A stretch of 64,000 bases of DNA from contig JAYKAV010003443.1 of the NCBI GenBank assembly GCA_035582835.1, positions 572,510 to 636,509 of the forward strand, in the 5' to 3' direction. Shown here in pieces: positions 24,244 through 37,563 of this stretch (positions are counted from its first letter, which is position 1; every line of letters starts with the position of its first letter). A program made the translations under genes and the position numbers. The DNA is from Phoebastria nigripes. Lineage: Eukaryota; Chordata; Aves; Procellariiformes; Diomedeidae. Below the pieces are notes generated by a model. That model was not told the origin of the DNA. It made no database searches and was given only the letters and a program-made list of their open reading frames with translations.

Positions 24244-25608
24244 ATCATCTAACTAAATGTTTTTCTTTGGGAAAAAAAAAATCCATATAAAAAAAGGTAA
24301 TACTTCACCTTTCCTTTTTATAACTAAAGCAATGATTATGTTTTTTTTTTTTAAAGTGAGTAAAGTATGATATTTGTAGGTATGTTTATGAACAAAGATT
24401 TTCATTTGTTCTATTACAAAGGCAATCACTAATATCTATCAGTAACTAATTTTTACTTTGTTATAAAAACCTTTGATCTCACAGTCTTTAGCTGCTTCAG
24501 GGAGAGCTGTATCTCAAGTCTGAAAAAGTACCGAGACTGTTAACATGGTTAGTTTACATAATGAGCAGCTATAGAGGATGCAAAAATCATCAGCATAATT
24601 ACTTACAAATGAATAATTAATAGTTTGTATGCGAGTTAAGAGGTTCATCAGTGACACAAATTCATGAACATTTATGAGCAATTAATAACCAGAAAGTCAT
24701 TGATAGATGGGTGACGTAGAGTACACAGAATCTTCAAATGGAAAAAAATCACTTTTCCAAGCCATGAAGTTGCCAACGGTGTGCTTCAGAGTGGTGGAAG
24801 GCTAAGCTTCGGGGACGAAGTGCCTACTGGGGGGGAATGGAGGATCCTGGTATTTGCACATTAATAGTTCATTTGTAAGGATCCAGCAGTGACATAAACC
24901 TTCCAAGAGCAAAATTGGTCTTAATGATTGACATGCTTTAGAGAATGAAGCAGAAACGGAGGAGAGGGAAGAAGTGGGCAAAGGGAGAACAGCAAAACGT
25001 GGCTTTCTTCAGAATCCATAGATGTTCAAAACTAACAAGTTCTGAACCACAGCACTGTAAATATCCTCTCTAATAGGTATAAGTAATAAAGGATTTAATG
25101 AGTTTTTCACGTCTACCCGAAGGTGACTAATCACAGCAAGAACAAAGCAGAACTCCTGCAGTGCTATGTAAGGTTTGCTGCAAATGTTCTGGTTCCCTCC
25201 ATGTTCCTAATGTCCCACTGGGGGCACCTGAAGAATGAAATCCTGCTGACTGTAATAAAAGTCTGTAAAATTATTAGATACTTAATGACAATATATAGTA
25301 TAAGGCAACGACAACAGTTTAGCATTAACAATAATGTAGACCCTACTTGCAAACCTCTACTATAGCAGCTTTTGAATAATATTCATGCTGAATTGAATCT
25401 AACATGATTAGACTTAGTAATGAGGTGAGGTTTTATTGGGTTTTAAGTGCAACCTTCTAGGGATTCAAAATTCCCATTGTTTTTTAATCATTTTTAATAA
25501 CAAAACCACCAAACAGTCACTAGGTAAGAAAGTTGTTTTAGCAAAGTTTTAATGACCTATAGTTTCTCAGGGTTGGTGAAGCATAGAAACATAGCACACA
25601 AACTACCN

Positions 25609-25632
25609 GGGTGTGTGTGTGTGTCTGTGTGT
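25609..25632 (+). repeat. (TG)n microsatellite
   Basis: Short interrupted TG run, preceded by an undetermined base at 25608. Confidence 0.85.
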
Positions 25633-26372
25633 AACGGCTGTAAAAAGACGGTCGAGGGGTCAACTACTTCTGAAAAAGAGGAGACTAAGGAACCCCCTGT
25701 CTTTTATTTCACTGAGGCAAAAGTTAAACATGAGTAGTAAAGGAAGCAAGGATAGAGATAGCACATTCCCAAATTAAAAGGATAAAGTAAAGGAACCTTT
25801 GTTTAAGCCCTCGTGTCCATAGTTGGATGCTAAGTAGCTTGATTTTCATCTGACATATTAAATAAGAATAGTTATCAATTAAAAACAGGCATTTGTCCTT
25901 TACTGCAATAAGAGATCTTCTCTCTTATATCACCCCCTCTTCTTTTTAAACTATTCTCATGAACACCTTCTTATTTTCCTTTTTTCAAATCCCACCAAGT
26001 AGTTTCCAGTGAAATGCCTCAGAAGGGATTTTATGACTTTGGGAGTGCTAGCAAGAGAGGATGATTTTTGGCAAAAAGGTGAGGGAAAGATTTGAGGCAA
26101 ATCAAGAAGCTCTCACAGGCTGTGACCTTCTCATGAGGACACACACTTAAAATATTGGACACAGGTTCCTTCCTGGCCTAAAGAAAATGAACTAAGATAA
26201 AAAAATCTGCCTCTATATCAGAGTCAGAATACCAGATAAATTGCCTAACCAATTTTTTTCTTCTCTGAACAGAGAAGCAACTGATTAAATTGTTTTTGTT
26301 CACCAGATACTGGATTACTGCCATTAAATTATTCCTATATTTGCTCTTGTGGCTACTTTAATATGCATTGGG

Positions 26373-26404
26373 TTTTAATTAAGTAAAGCTTTTAATTAAG
26401 TAAA
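26373..26404 (+). repeat. 17-bp tandem duplication around TTAATTAA
   Basis: TTTTAATTAAGTAAA occurs twice, at 26373-26387 and 26390-26404, 17 bases apart. It looks like a recent local duplication. Confidence 0.8.
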
Positions 26405-28681
26405 TAAAGTGTTCTTAAACATTATCATCTAAAATAAATATCCTTTAAAAAAAAATTATCCATTTTAAAAAGAAATCAAAGAACTAGATATGTACAAGCA
26501 CTTCTTTCTCCCCTCTTTTCTTTCCACATCCTCCTCCCCTCAAAGAAGAAAACAATCCAACAATCCTTCATCAAAAAACTCTGGAAACAACAAAACTCTT
26601 CTGGAAAAATGTCTTTGTTTTGTTTTGTTATACATGGGCAATATTTTATAGCTAAGTCAAAGATTGGGTTTTCGGGGTTTGTTTTTTCTTTACTATTATT
26701 TTTAACAGAAGGCATATTATTATATTTTATAATTGCTGATCTACATTCCTGTGATTTGGTTTCTTATGGTTTCTTTATGCTGTACCATTTCCCTTTTATA
26801 ATGGCTTTGTTTTCCATACTGGATATACATCTACTTAAAAGGTTGTTTAATTTGGTTTCTTCATTGAAATATTACAGGAAAGATTATAAGCAAGTTTCAA
26901 AAACACCCAGCTCTTTGTTTAATATTGAATCACACAAAATAGTTTATAATAGACTTTTCTCCATTCAGAAGGAAGAAGAAAAAAAGTGGCTGTTGCTCTA
27001 ATTTTTTAATTGCAAAGCTTTAAATTTAGTAATTAATGCAGTCTATAAATTTCATTCTTAATTTGCTCTTCCTTTGTGATTTTCAACAGTGAAACTCTCC
27101 TGTCTCCTCTGGCTGGAGAAATGCCTTCTGTACACATAGAATGAAATTACTATAGGCGGGCTCTGTGTACGACTTGGGCATAAAGCTGATTCTAGTAGAC
27201 CTTTTGCAAGCTCTAGTTTAAGGGTTGAGAGAGAAACGGAGTGTCTGAGCTATAGATTTTCCATGCAGGGCCCAATCGCTGATTTAAATTACACTACAAG
27301 CTATTTCATCCCAAAAAGAGAGGCTTATCCTTCCTCCTTGGTGTACTTTCCCCTGGTCTGAAGTTTGGTGTTGTGTGCATCAAAAGTGAAGTGCACCAAG
27401 AATCATAAACGGCATGTCTCAATCAATCCCTCGCTTCCATGTCATTTATTCCTCAGGTAAAGATTTAGCTCAACAAAAAGTTCCTCATTTTGGAGTTAGG
27501 CATATTTTAGAATATGATGAACCTAGAATTTAAAAGGATGACACAGCCTTAGACTCTGCTTCCCAGACTGAAGTCCCATAAACTTTACATTAAAAAAATC
27601 ATTATTGGAGTCCAAGAAAAAGTACATAAAGTTTATAAAGCTTTTTGAGTTTTAGGTTAGGCAAAGTTTTAACTTAGCAATGTATTTGAACAAAACATTG
27701 TGACGTTTCTTCATGTGTCCATTTGCAAGGATAATATGCTCAAGTTATATGTTAACTGTTCTATTAAGGTTTTCTGATTGTAATTTATCTAATTGCTATT
27801 GAAATTCAAGAAGAGCTCATTAAAAATACAGACTATCAAAATCAAAGGTCATAACTGAAAGGTATATATTACAGTGCATACCATTCATCAAATTCTTATA
27901 TACAACTTGTTCATAAAAGAATTTGTTTAAAATTAATTCCTGCTTATTTAAATATACAGTGTTTTCATTTTCAGCAGGGTGATCATTTCTATAGGCTATA
28001 TTACTGTGAGACAATTTTTTAATCTTGGAAAACCACTGAAGCAACAACTGCCATTAAGTTCCAGTAGTATTTACCAGTCTAACATAAGTCAGTTTTCCCA
28101 AGCTGAACNGAACCAAACGCCAGCCAATAAAGGTACATAACATCAAATAAGAATTCACTCTAATGTAAATATTGCTGGAGTGTGAGATATAGTGGTAATT
28201 CTTCTTAACCATTCTCTAAATCAGTGTTATAAAATCATCAGGTTTGTCAAATAAATGGAAAAGGTTCTATTATTCCACAGACTGAGAAGAATTCCTCTTG
28301 ATATATACCAGTGCAACAGGAGAACCGAATAAAAAACTGCGAATGTAGGAAACTAGAACAAATGTTGATATNTGAGGAACAGAATCTTTTAAATAATTGT
28401 AATATTTTATGATTTTGCTTTTCAGGATATTAAAAATAATAACTAAATACAAATATTCTTTAGAGAAAGGAAAATACCTTTTTTTTTTTTTTAATTTGAT
28501 AGATGGGAAAGAAGTTAAAATGGTTCAATGATTTGCCAGAGAACAGAAGAGAATGCTAGTCAGCTGCAGAGTAGACGTCTTTGTGATTTTAACGCTATTT
28601 TTTACATGACTTCTTTATTAACCTAAAATATCTTATCATTTCTGCCTAGCTTTCAAAAGGTAGATTAGCACAGCAGTTTAC

Positions 28682-28876
28682 CTGATCTCTGCCAAGATGA
28701 AGGGCACCTTTCCTGAGTGGACTACATCTCCTCCAGAATCCCAACCAGCTTGTTCAAAGATAACATAGGTTGCACTGATTATTCCGTAGCAGTCATTCAT
28801 TAATATGGCTGGACAACATAGGTCATGAATACCCTCTACCTCAAAGAGGATCGGGTTTTGGGGGATCTCTGCGCAG
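28682..28876 (-). CDS. Exon-like open frame, unidentified product
   Basis: On the minus strand 195 bases are open and are flanked by plausible splice sites. The acceptor side is a pyrimidine-rich stretch ending TATAG just before 28876; the donor is ATCAG|GTAAAC with the intron starting at 28681. The exon would be symmetric (phase 2 in, phase 2 out), so it could be skipped or gained without breaking the frame. The roughly 65 residues include a CAEIPQNPILFEVEG start, a Cys-Cys-Pro motif and a KVPFILAEI end; they look like a beta-rich extracellular segment. The spacing of Cys and Asn-Pro loosely recalls tectonic-type domains, but identity is too low to claim that. Immediately upstream on the same strand is a LINE relic (28985-30140), so a chance frame in LINE-flanking sequence is a real alternative. 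No partner exon was found in the window. Confidence 0.27.
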
Positions 28877-28984
28877 CTATACGGCAGGAAAAGCAAACAT
28901 ATGCTTGGTTTTGTTTCTAGCTCTTATTATGTTAGATTTATGTGTCCTTCAGAATCCACTATTTTCTCTCCTGGAAAGTACTTG

Positions 28985-30140
28985 TGCAGAATAATCAAGT
29001 TACCTCTAAATCTTTTGAGACTAAGTTCTCTAAAGCTCTCACATTAAGACATGTCTACTACCCACTGAATAATTCATAGATCTTTTCTGAAACCTTCTCC
29101 AACTTTTTAACAGCCTTTTAAAAATTTGGTTGGCAGGAGCGAGTCCAGTGTTGGAATTTTTGACTCATTAACATTGTTAGTAATGCAACTAACAGCGTGT
29201 AATTACAACTAATGAAATTAGTAAAGGGGAAAGGTACTGAAGAAAAACTCAGCTCCCCATTTCTACTCGCTACGACCCTGATGAAACACCTTAGGATGGC
29301 ATCAGCCTTTTCTGCAAGGTATGACTGCAGGAGTTCAGAATAAGGCACATACCTAGGTTAGACAGCTGCACTACCTTCAGTTACACATTGGCGNGCTCTG
29401 CGCCGGCAAATAGCACAGGCCAGTGTGAACCGACGCACAAACGTAGGAGATTCACAGAAAGATCACTCTGGACGTGAATAAACTGATAACATGGATGCAC
29501 CTATTGTCTGCCATTCCGAAGTCACGGCCTGCAGTCTTTCTGGCTGTATATAAAAAGTATTTTGTTTCAGCGGGTTTACATGAGTCAGGGATATGAGACT
29601 GTTAACTCTAATTCTTACCATTTCATCAACCTTGGCATCATTCACAGATTTAATTGTAATGTGATTTACATGCAATTTAATATTAATTTCCCCGTCACTG
29701 ATGAAAATATTGAGTCTTACAAGGCCTAGTGCAGATTCCTACAGTACCCCTCATTCTAGCTATTTACTATTACTGATTCTTTCCTTTTGTTAAGATATTT
29801 TTCCATCTCTAAGTAGGCAAATTCACAGTCCNTTTAATAAGTGTTTTACATATATTTTGTTTGGGTTTTTTAATCATCCTCTTTTTGCCAGCATAAGTGG
29901 CAATATAATAGGTCCCCCAAGTTGCTTTACCAGCCAGATTTACAAATTCCAAAAATGCAGTAAATTCACCTTGATGTGACCCATTTTCAATTTAATAAAA
30001 TACATTTCTTAAACTAATTATATGATTTCATTTAACTGTTTGTAAACAGTATTTCATCTGAATATTTTCCATTATTTTGCCTAGAATGAGAGCAACATGA
30101 CCAACTTTGCAAAATTATGGGCATTTTACCCATTTTTACT
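28985..30140 (-). mobile_element. Ancient CR1/L3-like LINE, reverse-transcriptase relic
   Basis: Four blocks of a CR1-clade reverse transcriptase appear in the correct order on the minus strand. At 30116-30060, NFAKLVMLLSF followed by a stop and KIF-like residues resembles the NYRPVSLLS-GKIMEKIF block. At 29806-29756, EKYLNKRKESVIVNS matches the ENYLxNRKQRVVVNG block. At 29750-29691, GVL-stop-ESALGLVRLNIFIS matches GVPQGSVLGPVLFNIFIND. At 29645-29616, VNDAKVDEMV fits the FADDTKLGGVV segment that carries the catalytic Asp pair, here degraded. At about 29041-28990, SFRELSLKRFRGNLI matches the C-terminal RLRELGLFSLEKRRLRGDLI block, with a few residues lost. Spacing between blocks is close to that of the intact protein. 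Many stops and frameshifts show it is long dead, much older than the CR1 end at 4724-4908. Confidence 0.72.
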
Positions 30141-33100
30141 TGCATGTCTTCTGCTAAAGAACTCCTTATTTCTACTCATGCTTTTCTGTCTTCTTCCCTT
30201 CAACCGTGCTTATAATTTCATATAGCCATTTGAATTAGCACATCAGATTAACAGATAAACACGTAAGTATATATATGGTGTGAAATACACATGTAACATT
30301 ATGGATAGAGACCATTTTTTCTACAGTACTGTTGTCAGATGCTGATTTTTGTTCTCCAGGCTATCCTGTGTTCAAAATCTAAAATTGCTTTATTTTGAAT
30401 ACAACACTTTCTATGGTAGAAAGTTTTGTATTGTCTTTAGAAACACTAGTTAATTTTAGCTGATGCCTGCATATGACATCCGATATGCGTTATCCAAAAC
30501 AGAACTTCCATTAAAACAGAGGTTTTTTTAATGCATTTTGGATAGTGTTTAAAAGACATAGCTCAGGTATTTCTCTTGCTTGACTCAGTGCTCTTCAACA
30601 AACCTACACCTCTCTTTGATTTCTGTATCTCCCTATAGGTACCTGAGATTATGTAGCTCTTAATTATCAAACCCTCTGATCTAGTAATTGTGGCAACTGT
30701 TCTCTTTTAGTCAGATACCTTATGCAGTAACCACCAGAAAGTGAGAGAGACAACATCTTTAGTTAATTCAGTAACAGTGGGATACATTTGAGCCTTTGAT
30801 TTCTGACAAACAGATGACAATTTTCTCTGGTGGAAGTATATTGCAATAGTAAATTGTTTTAAGTTTGGAAAGTGATTTAAGATATACTGGAATTAAATGT
30901 ACTGTGATGAAAAAAACGTTCCAGTTTTTCATAGAAATTCAAGTTGGGTGACAAATATTTTTACTTTCTGGTGCTAAAAAAAAAATCCATAGAACATTTA
31001 AACTTGCAGCTTATTTTCCAGTGATGGATACACAAACCCGTCCAATTATTTGAGTAAGCCATACTGGATAACGAGTGAATAGAAAAAGGCTGCCTTTTTT
31101 TTTTTTTTTTTTTTAACTTGAATATCATTCTGTTAAAGTTGCCCTTTCCTCCCCAAAACTCCATTTGGATCAACAGTCATAGAAATGTAATACAACCCAA
31201 AATCTCAGAACAATGACAGGAAAATTTAGATAATGATAGAGAAGGAGAGAAGTCAGTCATATTTTGTTAAAGCTGTTGAAAATAGTACTGTTATACTANC
31301 GCTTAAGGACTAGGCATTTTTTTTAAAGTACTACTTAAAATACTTCAAAGAAGCAACTTTTTCCCCTGAACGTTTATAGTTTTGCCCAACTGCGTAGCAG
31401 TATTACAAGCAGTGATTGGCAAATCTGTTGTGATTAAAGTTCATAGTCTATAGTTATAAAGCTAGTTTAGCTTCATACTACGGAGCCATTTCATCAATCA
31501 TTTTCTTAAGAAAAGCTGGGTTTCCTTACCTGGTGAGTATACTTTCAGCCACTTCAGAACTAAAGCCAAACATCCACCTCCAAAAAAACATTTAAATACT
31601 AGTAATGAGACTTAGACAAGAATTTAGACATTTAAGCCTACATCTGAAATCTTTTAAAGCTACACCTTTAGGCATTTTCATTGGTAAAATTCTCTGAGCA
31701 TTGAAAGTTCAACACATGCACACAAGAGTCTCAGTTTTGAGGAGTACCGAGATAATATTCACCTTTGAAAGCAGATCCTCTTTCACCTATTTGTTAGGCA
31801 TGTCCAAAGGAGAAAATAGGGAGAGAAGGACAGGGAGTAGATGACAGGTTTGTTTTGGCTCTATGCTCAACACTGCAGATAGAGCAGTGCTGAAGGTTGT
31901 GTAATTTGACTCTGGAAGAAGTGTTAAAAAAATTGTCCAGTCGAGCTATACAGAAACACAGAGATCCCTCTTAATCCTCTTCAAGCTTTTCCTGGGACAG
32001 TGCATTTATGCTGCGTTTTGTGAACTAAGGCTGCGGAGAAAAAGCTAGGTGAGTCTTGCATGGACTGAAAGACTCAATATCCTTTCAGAATAACCACTCC
32101 TACGTGCTCAGTAGAGCTTCAGGTATAATCATCTTTCTCTCCATTTACTTCAAACTATTTAATCTGACAACAGAACAGACTAAGGTGAAACATTTAATCC
32201 TTCTCAAAGGTCAGAAGATCTAAACAGAAAGCACTGCTTACTTGTAACAGGTAAAACTAAACATGAAAGAACTGAACGTGTAGGGTGAGAAAAAGGTCAG
32301 GCTTTGCACTAGAGCCAACCTGGTAACATGAAGCATTAATATGTCAACATTAGGATATTACAGTTTCCCTATATAATTCATATGAAGAATTACGGTTTCT
32401 TTAGGGAGTTAAAATGGTCTGTACGCTAAAAAGATGTGCGCTTCTGGAGCAGTCATGTTAAATCTCTTTTCAACGTAGGTGTCAGAATCTGGACTGCAAA
32501 GGATGAATACCTGTGGTCAGTATGCATTGCCCCACATCCTTTCCAGGCTCTGGACTGCTTCTTCTAAACCACAGCTGAAAGGGGAGGTGGAAACAGTCTT
32601 CTTGCCAAGCTATTTGATAAAGTAGCTATACATGGGAAACAAAGTGCATTTAGACACGTGAAAATAGAGGGTAGCAATTATTTTCAGAACATTTTATTTT
32701 GCTGTGAAATATTTGACAAAAAAATTCTGCAGTATCCTGACTTAGCAGGTATCAAAGATATCTTTTTAAAGTTGACAGCACATTTTAGTTTCTTCTTATA
32801 ATTAAAAATGTAATATGCAAGTTGTTATATTTCATTCAGAAAAAAAATGCTGTTTCACAGATGCTCTGGCTTCTCAGTATTGATGCTTTCTTGTTACTAA
32901 AGGAGCTCTTTTCTCATAGCCACGTTAAACTACTTTGTTGAAAGTGTTAATCTAATCCTATTTCCAACCAGTCTTTTCTTTCATCTTCATNTTTTTTAAA
33001 TAAAGGACAGAAGGAAGGAGAAAAGGAAGGACAGAGTATAGGTAAACTAGGAAATCCTTATGTAAACTGAAAGACCCTTAGAAACAAAAGTGGGTGACTA

Positions 33101-36100
33101 ATTACATTTTCTACTCTTTTGATCATATTTCTTGGATTGAAAATCTAATTTTAGTATCCTCACTAAACACTGCTGGCTTGACAGCACCTGTCTCCTTTCC
33201 GATGTAATCTGTGATGGCATGCACATGACTGGTGAAAACGTTACATAGCTCTCGCCTTTCTTCAAACCTCTTCCTTTTGTGACATATAAGTACTCATCAT
33301 CCTGCCATTTTCTTTTTACTCATATACCTTGACAAACTGTGAAAGATAGATGAGTTAACGGAAATAATATGTTTTCTTATTACATTAATTTTAACATACC
33401 TGGACTAACCACCTTTCTTTCAGGAGTTTGTTGCTATGAAATTAGCAATTTGGCAACCAAATTTTTCCGCAGCAAACTATGCTGGATCCAGAATAATATG
33501 TTAACAGTTTGCTTTTATGATAAATGCATGGTTTATATTCGAAAATATTTTCACTGATGCTTTGTTTGTTTCTTTCTTTCTTTGTGACCTACTAAAGCAG
33601 CTACAGTAGGAATAGCAACCAATGTAGCCACTGAAAAATTGCTTAAATGTGCTCTCTCCTCTAAAGCACAGATGGTGAAATCAAGCTGGTGTTCTGGTAC
33701 ACAGTATATCTAGAAAGCTTTTATCTGAGATTATGCACAGTCTCAGTCTTTGAGATCTAAGGACCCAGATGCCCTCAGAAGCTGTAGCTGCAGCTAATCC
33801 AGTAGGCGCCAGGGAAGAGGCACCTCAGCTATGCTGAGCACGTGGCTCCCCAGGTCCTTGGAGGGAGCCAGCTGTGCCTGCCCCATAGATGGACTGCAGC
33901 AATTGCCAAGATTTTAAGCCAAAGTTTAAAATCAGCAGATTTTTCTGCACGTGTGCGAGTTCTTCAGTTTTCGGCTTTTCACTGGCTTCAGTTAATCAAG
34001 CCAAAGATCCTTCAAAAACATCTATTAACTTGATGTCATTTTGAATGCATTGGTTTGGGAGATTTGATTTGTTTTAAACCAAATAGTTTCCTAAAATTTT
34101 CTCATCAAAAGACCTGCAAGTTCCCAGGAAAATTTTACAATTTTTTTTTTTTTTTCTGTGACATCCAGTACACTCAAGAGTTTAGTGGAAGCTAGCATGG
34201 ACTGTGCTGAGGCCTGTGTTTGGACTTTGATTGCACATTCATTTCTCTATAAAACTGGGCAAAAATATGTTTCTGAGCTTTTAAAACATGACTAACTTCT
34301 CTGATAACAAGATATGTTTGTTGCTATCTGTCTTTCTGTGTCTTCTTTCTATTCTGTATATTTTATATTTATTCTGAATTTGGACTCTCTTTAACACCAT
34401 GGTTGCTAAAACAGTGACAAACATTATATTAACTTTATTCATTTCATTTGTTTGGTGTTTTGGGGGGATGCCAGAAGCCACCACATAGTCCATTATGGAA
34501 GGGATCAACTTATAGTTCTTTACTAGGTGTTAGTGTCCTGTTTATTTCAATGTTACTATCGAGTTTCAATGCTGTCATGTTTTTAACCTAAATACTACCA
34601 AAGAAAAGTATCNTTTCATTCACGTTAGTTTTCCAGTACCCTTTCATATTTGGGCCAAGAGAGAAAATTACATCATATTTATTTTGTGCATTATATTATA
34701 TGCATGGCTAAATTAATGGTTTAAATATTCTTAAAAAGATAAAAGTAAAGAAAGTTTTCTCTCTCATTGAGAAAAAATAATCCATATGTATCCATCATCA
34801 TGTATGGAAAGTTTTTTGGTAAAAAAACAGAGCAAAGTCTTGAACTAAGAGTAGCAGTCAGGCCTGGGAAGAAGCTACAACAGAGAAATCTATATCTTTT
34901 AAAGGATTTAGATCTGCTGCACAGTTTGGTTGGCATGTGGCAAATTAAATTTAATGTTAATTCATGTAAATTTATTAGACTCTTTCTTTAGAGTCCCCCA
35001 TGTTTTCATTGTGCATTGTGTTTCAGTACAGATGATAATAAACTCATACAGATGCCACCAGTCATCAGTGCAACGTTAATTACTGACTTGCTCAGAAAGT
35101 ATTTACAGCAAAAGTTGGAACTGACTGTGCAATGCTGGCAATGCTAAGTTACCATTAGCTAGAGAAACAGAAAATTGTACAGCAAATGCTGCTTCAAATC
35201 ACTGTGAGGGGGAGGAAAAGAAGAGAGCAGGGAAGGTGAGAAGGTCGTGTTGGAGGTGTTCTCTGGAATTTGAATTACCAACTTTAAACTGCAAAGCTGA
35301 CAAATGTTATTGCTGCTAGCCTCAAAACTTGCATTCCAAATGCAAATAGGGCCCAGAAAAGGTCTGAGACTTTAAAAAACTATTTTGTGATGTCAACTCA
35401 GAGTCATTCATATTAACCCACCACATCAGATCCCACTGGGAAGAGCAAATATAAACCTTTAAGGTTAGGATGCAGGTGAGAGAAGCAGAAGGTGGGAAGG
35501 ATAAGGGCGTCTAACATACGACAAAGCTGACCCAGGAGTCTTAGGACTGTGTAACAAATGACTAATGGCTTGTGTTTTCAGAGCACACTAAGCAGATACG
35601 AGTAGGATTGGGCTCCCTACAAATGCAGAGATGCAGTTTATTTTATAAGCTGCCAATGGGATCACCATGTCTATTCCATGGAACAGACAAATCTGCTCAA
35701 ATGGAAATTGGAGTTCCAGATTGTAATGAGCCTGAGGGTATTCAAATATGAAAGAGTGCTTGAAGCAGCCAGGAGACTGTAGGACATGCTAGATGAAGCC
35801 ATTTTACATCCTTCTCATTAAGTTGAAGTGAGGTAATCAAGAATAATTAGGAAAGAATTTACCATTTTTTCCATACATTATCCCAACCATAGTGAAATAT
35901 CATTATTATATACTGTAACTCTCTCCATATGTGCGTGTATGCATATAGATAAGAACTACAGAAATGAGATCAACATGTTTATCCCCATTTTACCAGTGGA
36001 AATGATTACCTTGCAGAGCAAGGACAGAGCTGAATACAATATCTAGGTCAATAAACCATCCAATTTCCCTTCAGGGTATTTAATAGCAACAGAGATGTTG

Positions 36101-36757
36101 CAGTCCACTGTCTTGGTTCGTATCTTAATGGGCGTAAGTCCACATCATGAAAGTACATTGTATCTCAAAATTTATTGTCAGCTTACTTGGTTTTCTCAAT
36201 AGAAGAAAACACAGACTGGAAATAGATAAGTATCTCAGGTGCAGGAGCCTGAACATACTCGTATTAGGGAACGTGAAAATTTACATTTCTCTTGCTTGAA
36301 ATCTGTCTCGCTTGGATAGAATTTCTGTCTTTATATAGAACCCATGAAAGTAGTCAGACTGACAATAGATACATTTTTTTTTAACTTCGTTTACTGTTGC
36401 TATACAAAATACTCACCTGGAATTTTCATATGTTTCAATTACGATATTAAGTAAAGTTATTCTCACATCCATGTGGCTACCAGTCTAAGTGATCCTGACA
36501 TCAATAAGATTGATTTGTAAATAGAACTTCCCCTGCTGTTTCCTTGCTGGAAGAATAAAGGTTAGGACAAAGAACAGAGGCAGCTGGGAGAGAAAGGAAT
36601 GTAATTGTCTGTTAAAAATACCTTTAGATGTTATCAACAATCCCTGTGTCTGCCTAATTAGTCATAACATCTGGCAAATCTCTATTTCCAAGTGCGGTAG
36701 TATGTATAACGTTGAGATGACAATGACAATATTGACGGTATTTAAATTGCATATTCT
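30141..36757. other. Unique AT-rich sequence, no gene seen
   Basis: No gene, RNA or repeat family recognised in about 6.6 kb. Contains T-runs at 31095-31114 and 34141-34155, a purine-rich patch near 33003-33036 and a short TTTC run near 33569-33583. Slightly GC-raised sequence lies near 33770-33900. More of the old LINE could extend a little past 30140, but I could not read it. Confidence 0.55.
31095..31114 (+). repeat. Poly-T tract (20 bp)
   Basis: Pure thymine run with no recognisable retrocopy on either side. Confidence 0.9.
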
Positions 36758-36803
36758 AAAAAAACAAAAACAAAAACAAAAAACCCAAAAAACCCCACAC
36801 AAC
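36758..36803 (+). repeat. (CAAAAA)n / A-C-rich simple repeat
   Basis: Three CAAAAA units pass into CCCAAAA/CCCCACAC variants. Confidence 0.85.
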
Positions 36804-37469
36804 CAATAAGCAAACACCTGTTACTTTATCACTTTCTGCCTCAAAACAAACAGAACCATTAGCTGTCACTTCCTTTTGCTGTTGCATATATTCCCTACCT
36901 GTCATAGTTTGTAGAGTGGTGCCATTGTATTCTTTGTGATACACAAACCTAGAAATATCTTTGGACCTAGTGAGGTAAACTCAACTTGAATGCAGTCATA
37001 AAGGATTTGCCATTTACTTTGGGAAAGAGAAGCTGTACAGACAAGGTAACTCTGTTTGAAAATGATAGCTGAAAACATCTTAAAAAGACAAGCACTCCTA
37101 CCCTCCCAGTAGAAACAAAGCCCAGAAATCTGCAGCCGTACCTGCCTTGAAGAACACAGCATAACACAAAGGTATGGGAAACAAAATATTTGTGTGTGGA
37201 TTGATGGCAAAACTTCCTCAGAGCTCGAACCCCACTTTGGCATTCTCCTCTCCCACTGGAGCTCTGTGGGAACAGCAAGGTATTGCCATTAAATCTATAA
37301 AAGGTTTAGAATCACGTTCTAAAAGTTCTTATTCAAAATCATCAATCTGTATAACTCTATTAACCCATCATTCTAACATCATTCCACTGAATTGATAATT
37401 CATCAGGTTTTTATTTTTTTTCCTTAGCTAGTGTTTTGTAAAGAGACTAAATGAACCAGAGATCTGACA
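36804..37469. other. Unique sequence, no gene supported
   Basis: Two overlapping minus frames (36902-37243 and 36967-37278) cover much of this stretch. A TTTTCAG acceptor-like site and a GACAG|GTAGGG donor-like site lie around 36898-37072 on the minus strand, but the longer frame reaches a stop just before that donor. I do not support a coding exon here. Confidence 0.5.
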
Positions 37470-37563
37470 CCCCCCCCCCCCCCAAAAAAAACCCAAACCA
37501 AACCAAAAAAACCAACCAAACAAAAAAATCCCAAACAAACAAACAAACAAAAAAAACAACAAC
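37470..37563 (+). repeat. C14 run followed by A/C-rich simple repeat
   Basis: Fourteen cytosines (37470-37483) run straight into adenine-rich AAAC/AACC/CAAA units, including four clean CAAA units near 37532-37550. Confidence 0.9.

Larger units (their letters stand above)
24244..28681. other. Unique AT-rich sequence, no gene seen
   Basis: No gene or repeat family was recognised. The plus frame at 26609-27001 is long (130 residues) and hydrophobic, but its composition is that of T-rich DNA and it has no start context, domain or splice pattern. Small simple repeats are listed separately. Confidence 0.55.

Noticed and set aside
26609..27001. 130-residue plus frame rich in Phe, Leu, Ile that resembles a membrane protein.
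   Set aside because: Hydrophobic readings are typical of T-rich DNA; there is no conserved motif, no start context and no flanking splice pattern.
36898..37243. Minus frame with acceptor-like TTTTCAG and donor-like GACAG|GTAGGG sites.
   Set aside because: The open frame stops just before the donor, and no alternative phase is open across the putative exon.
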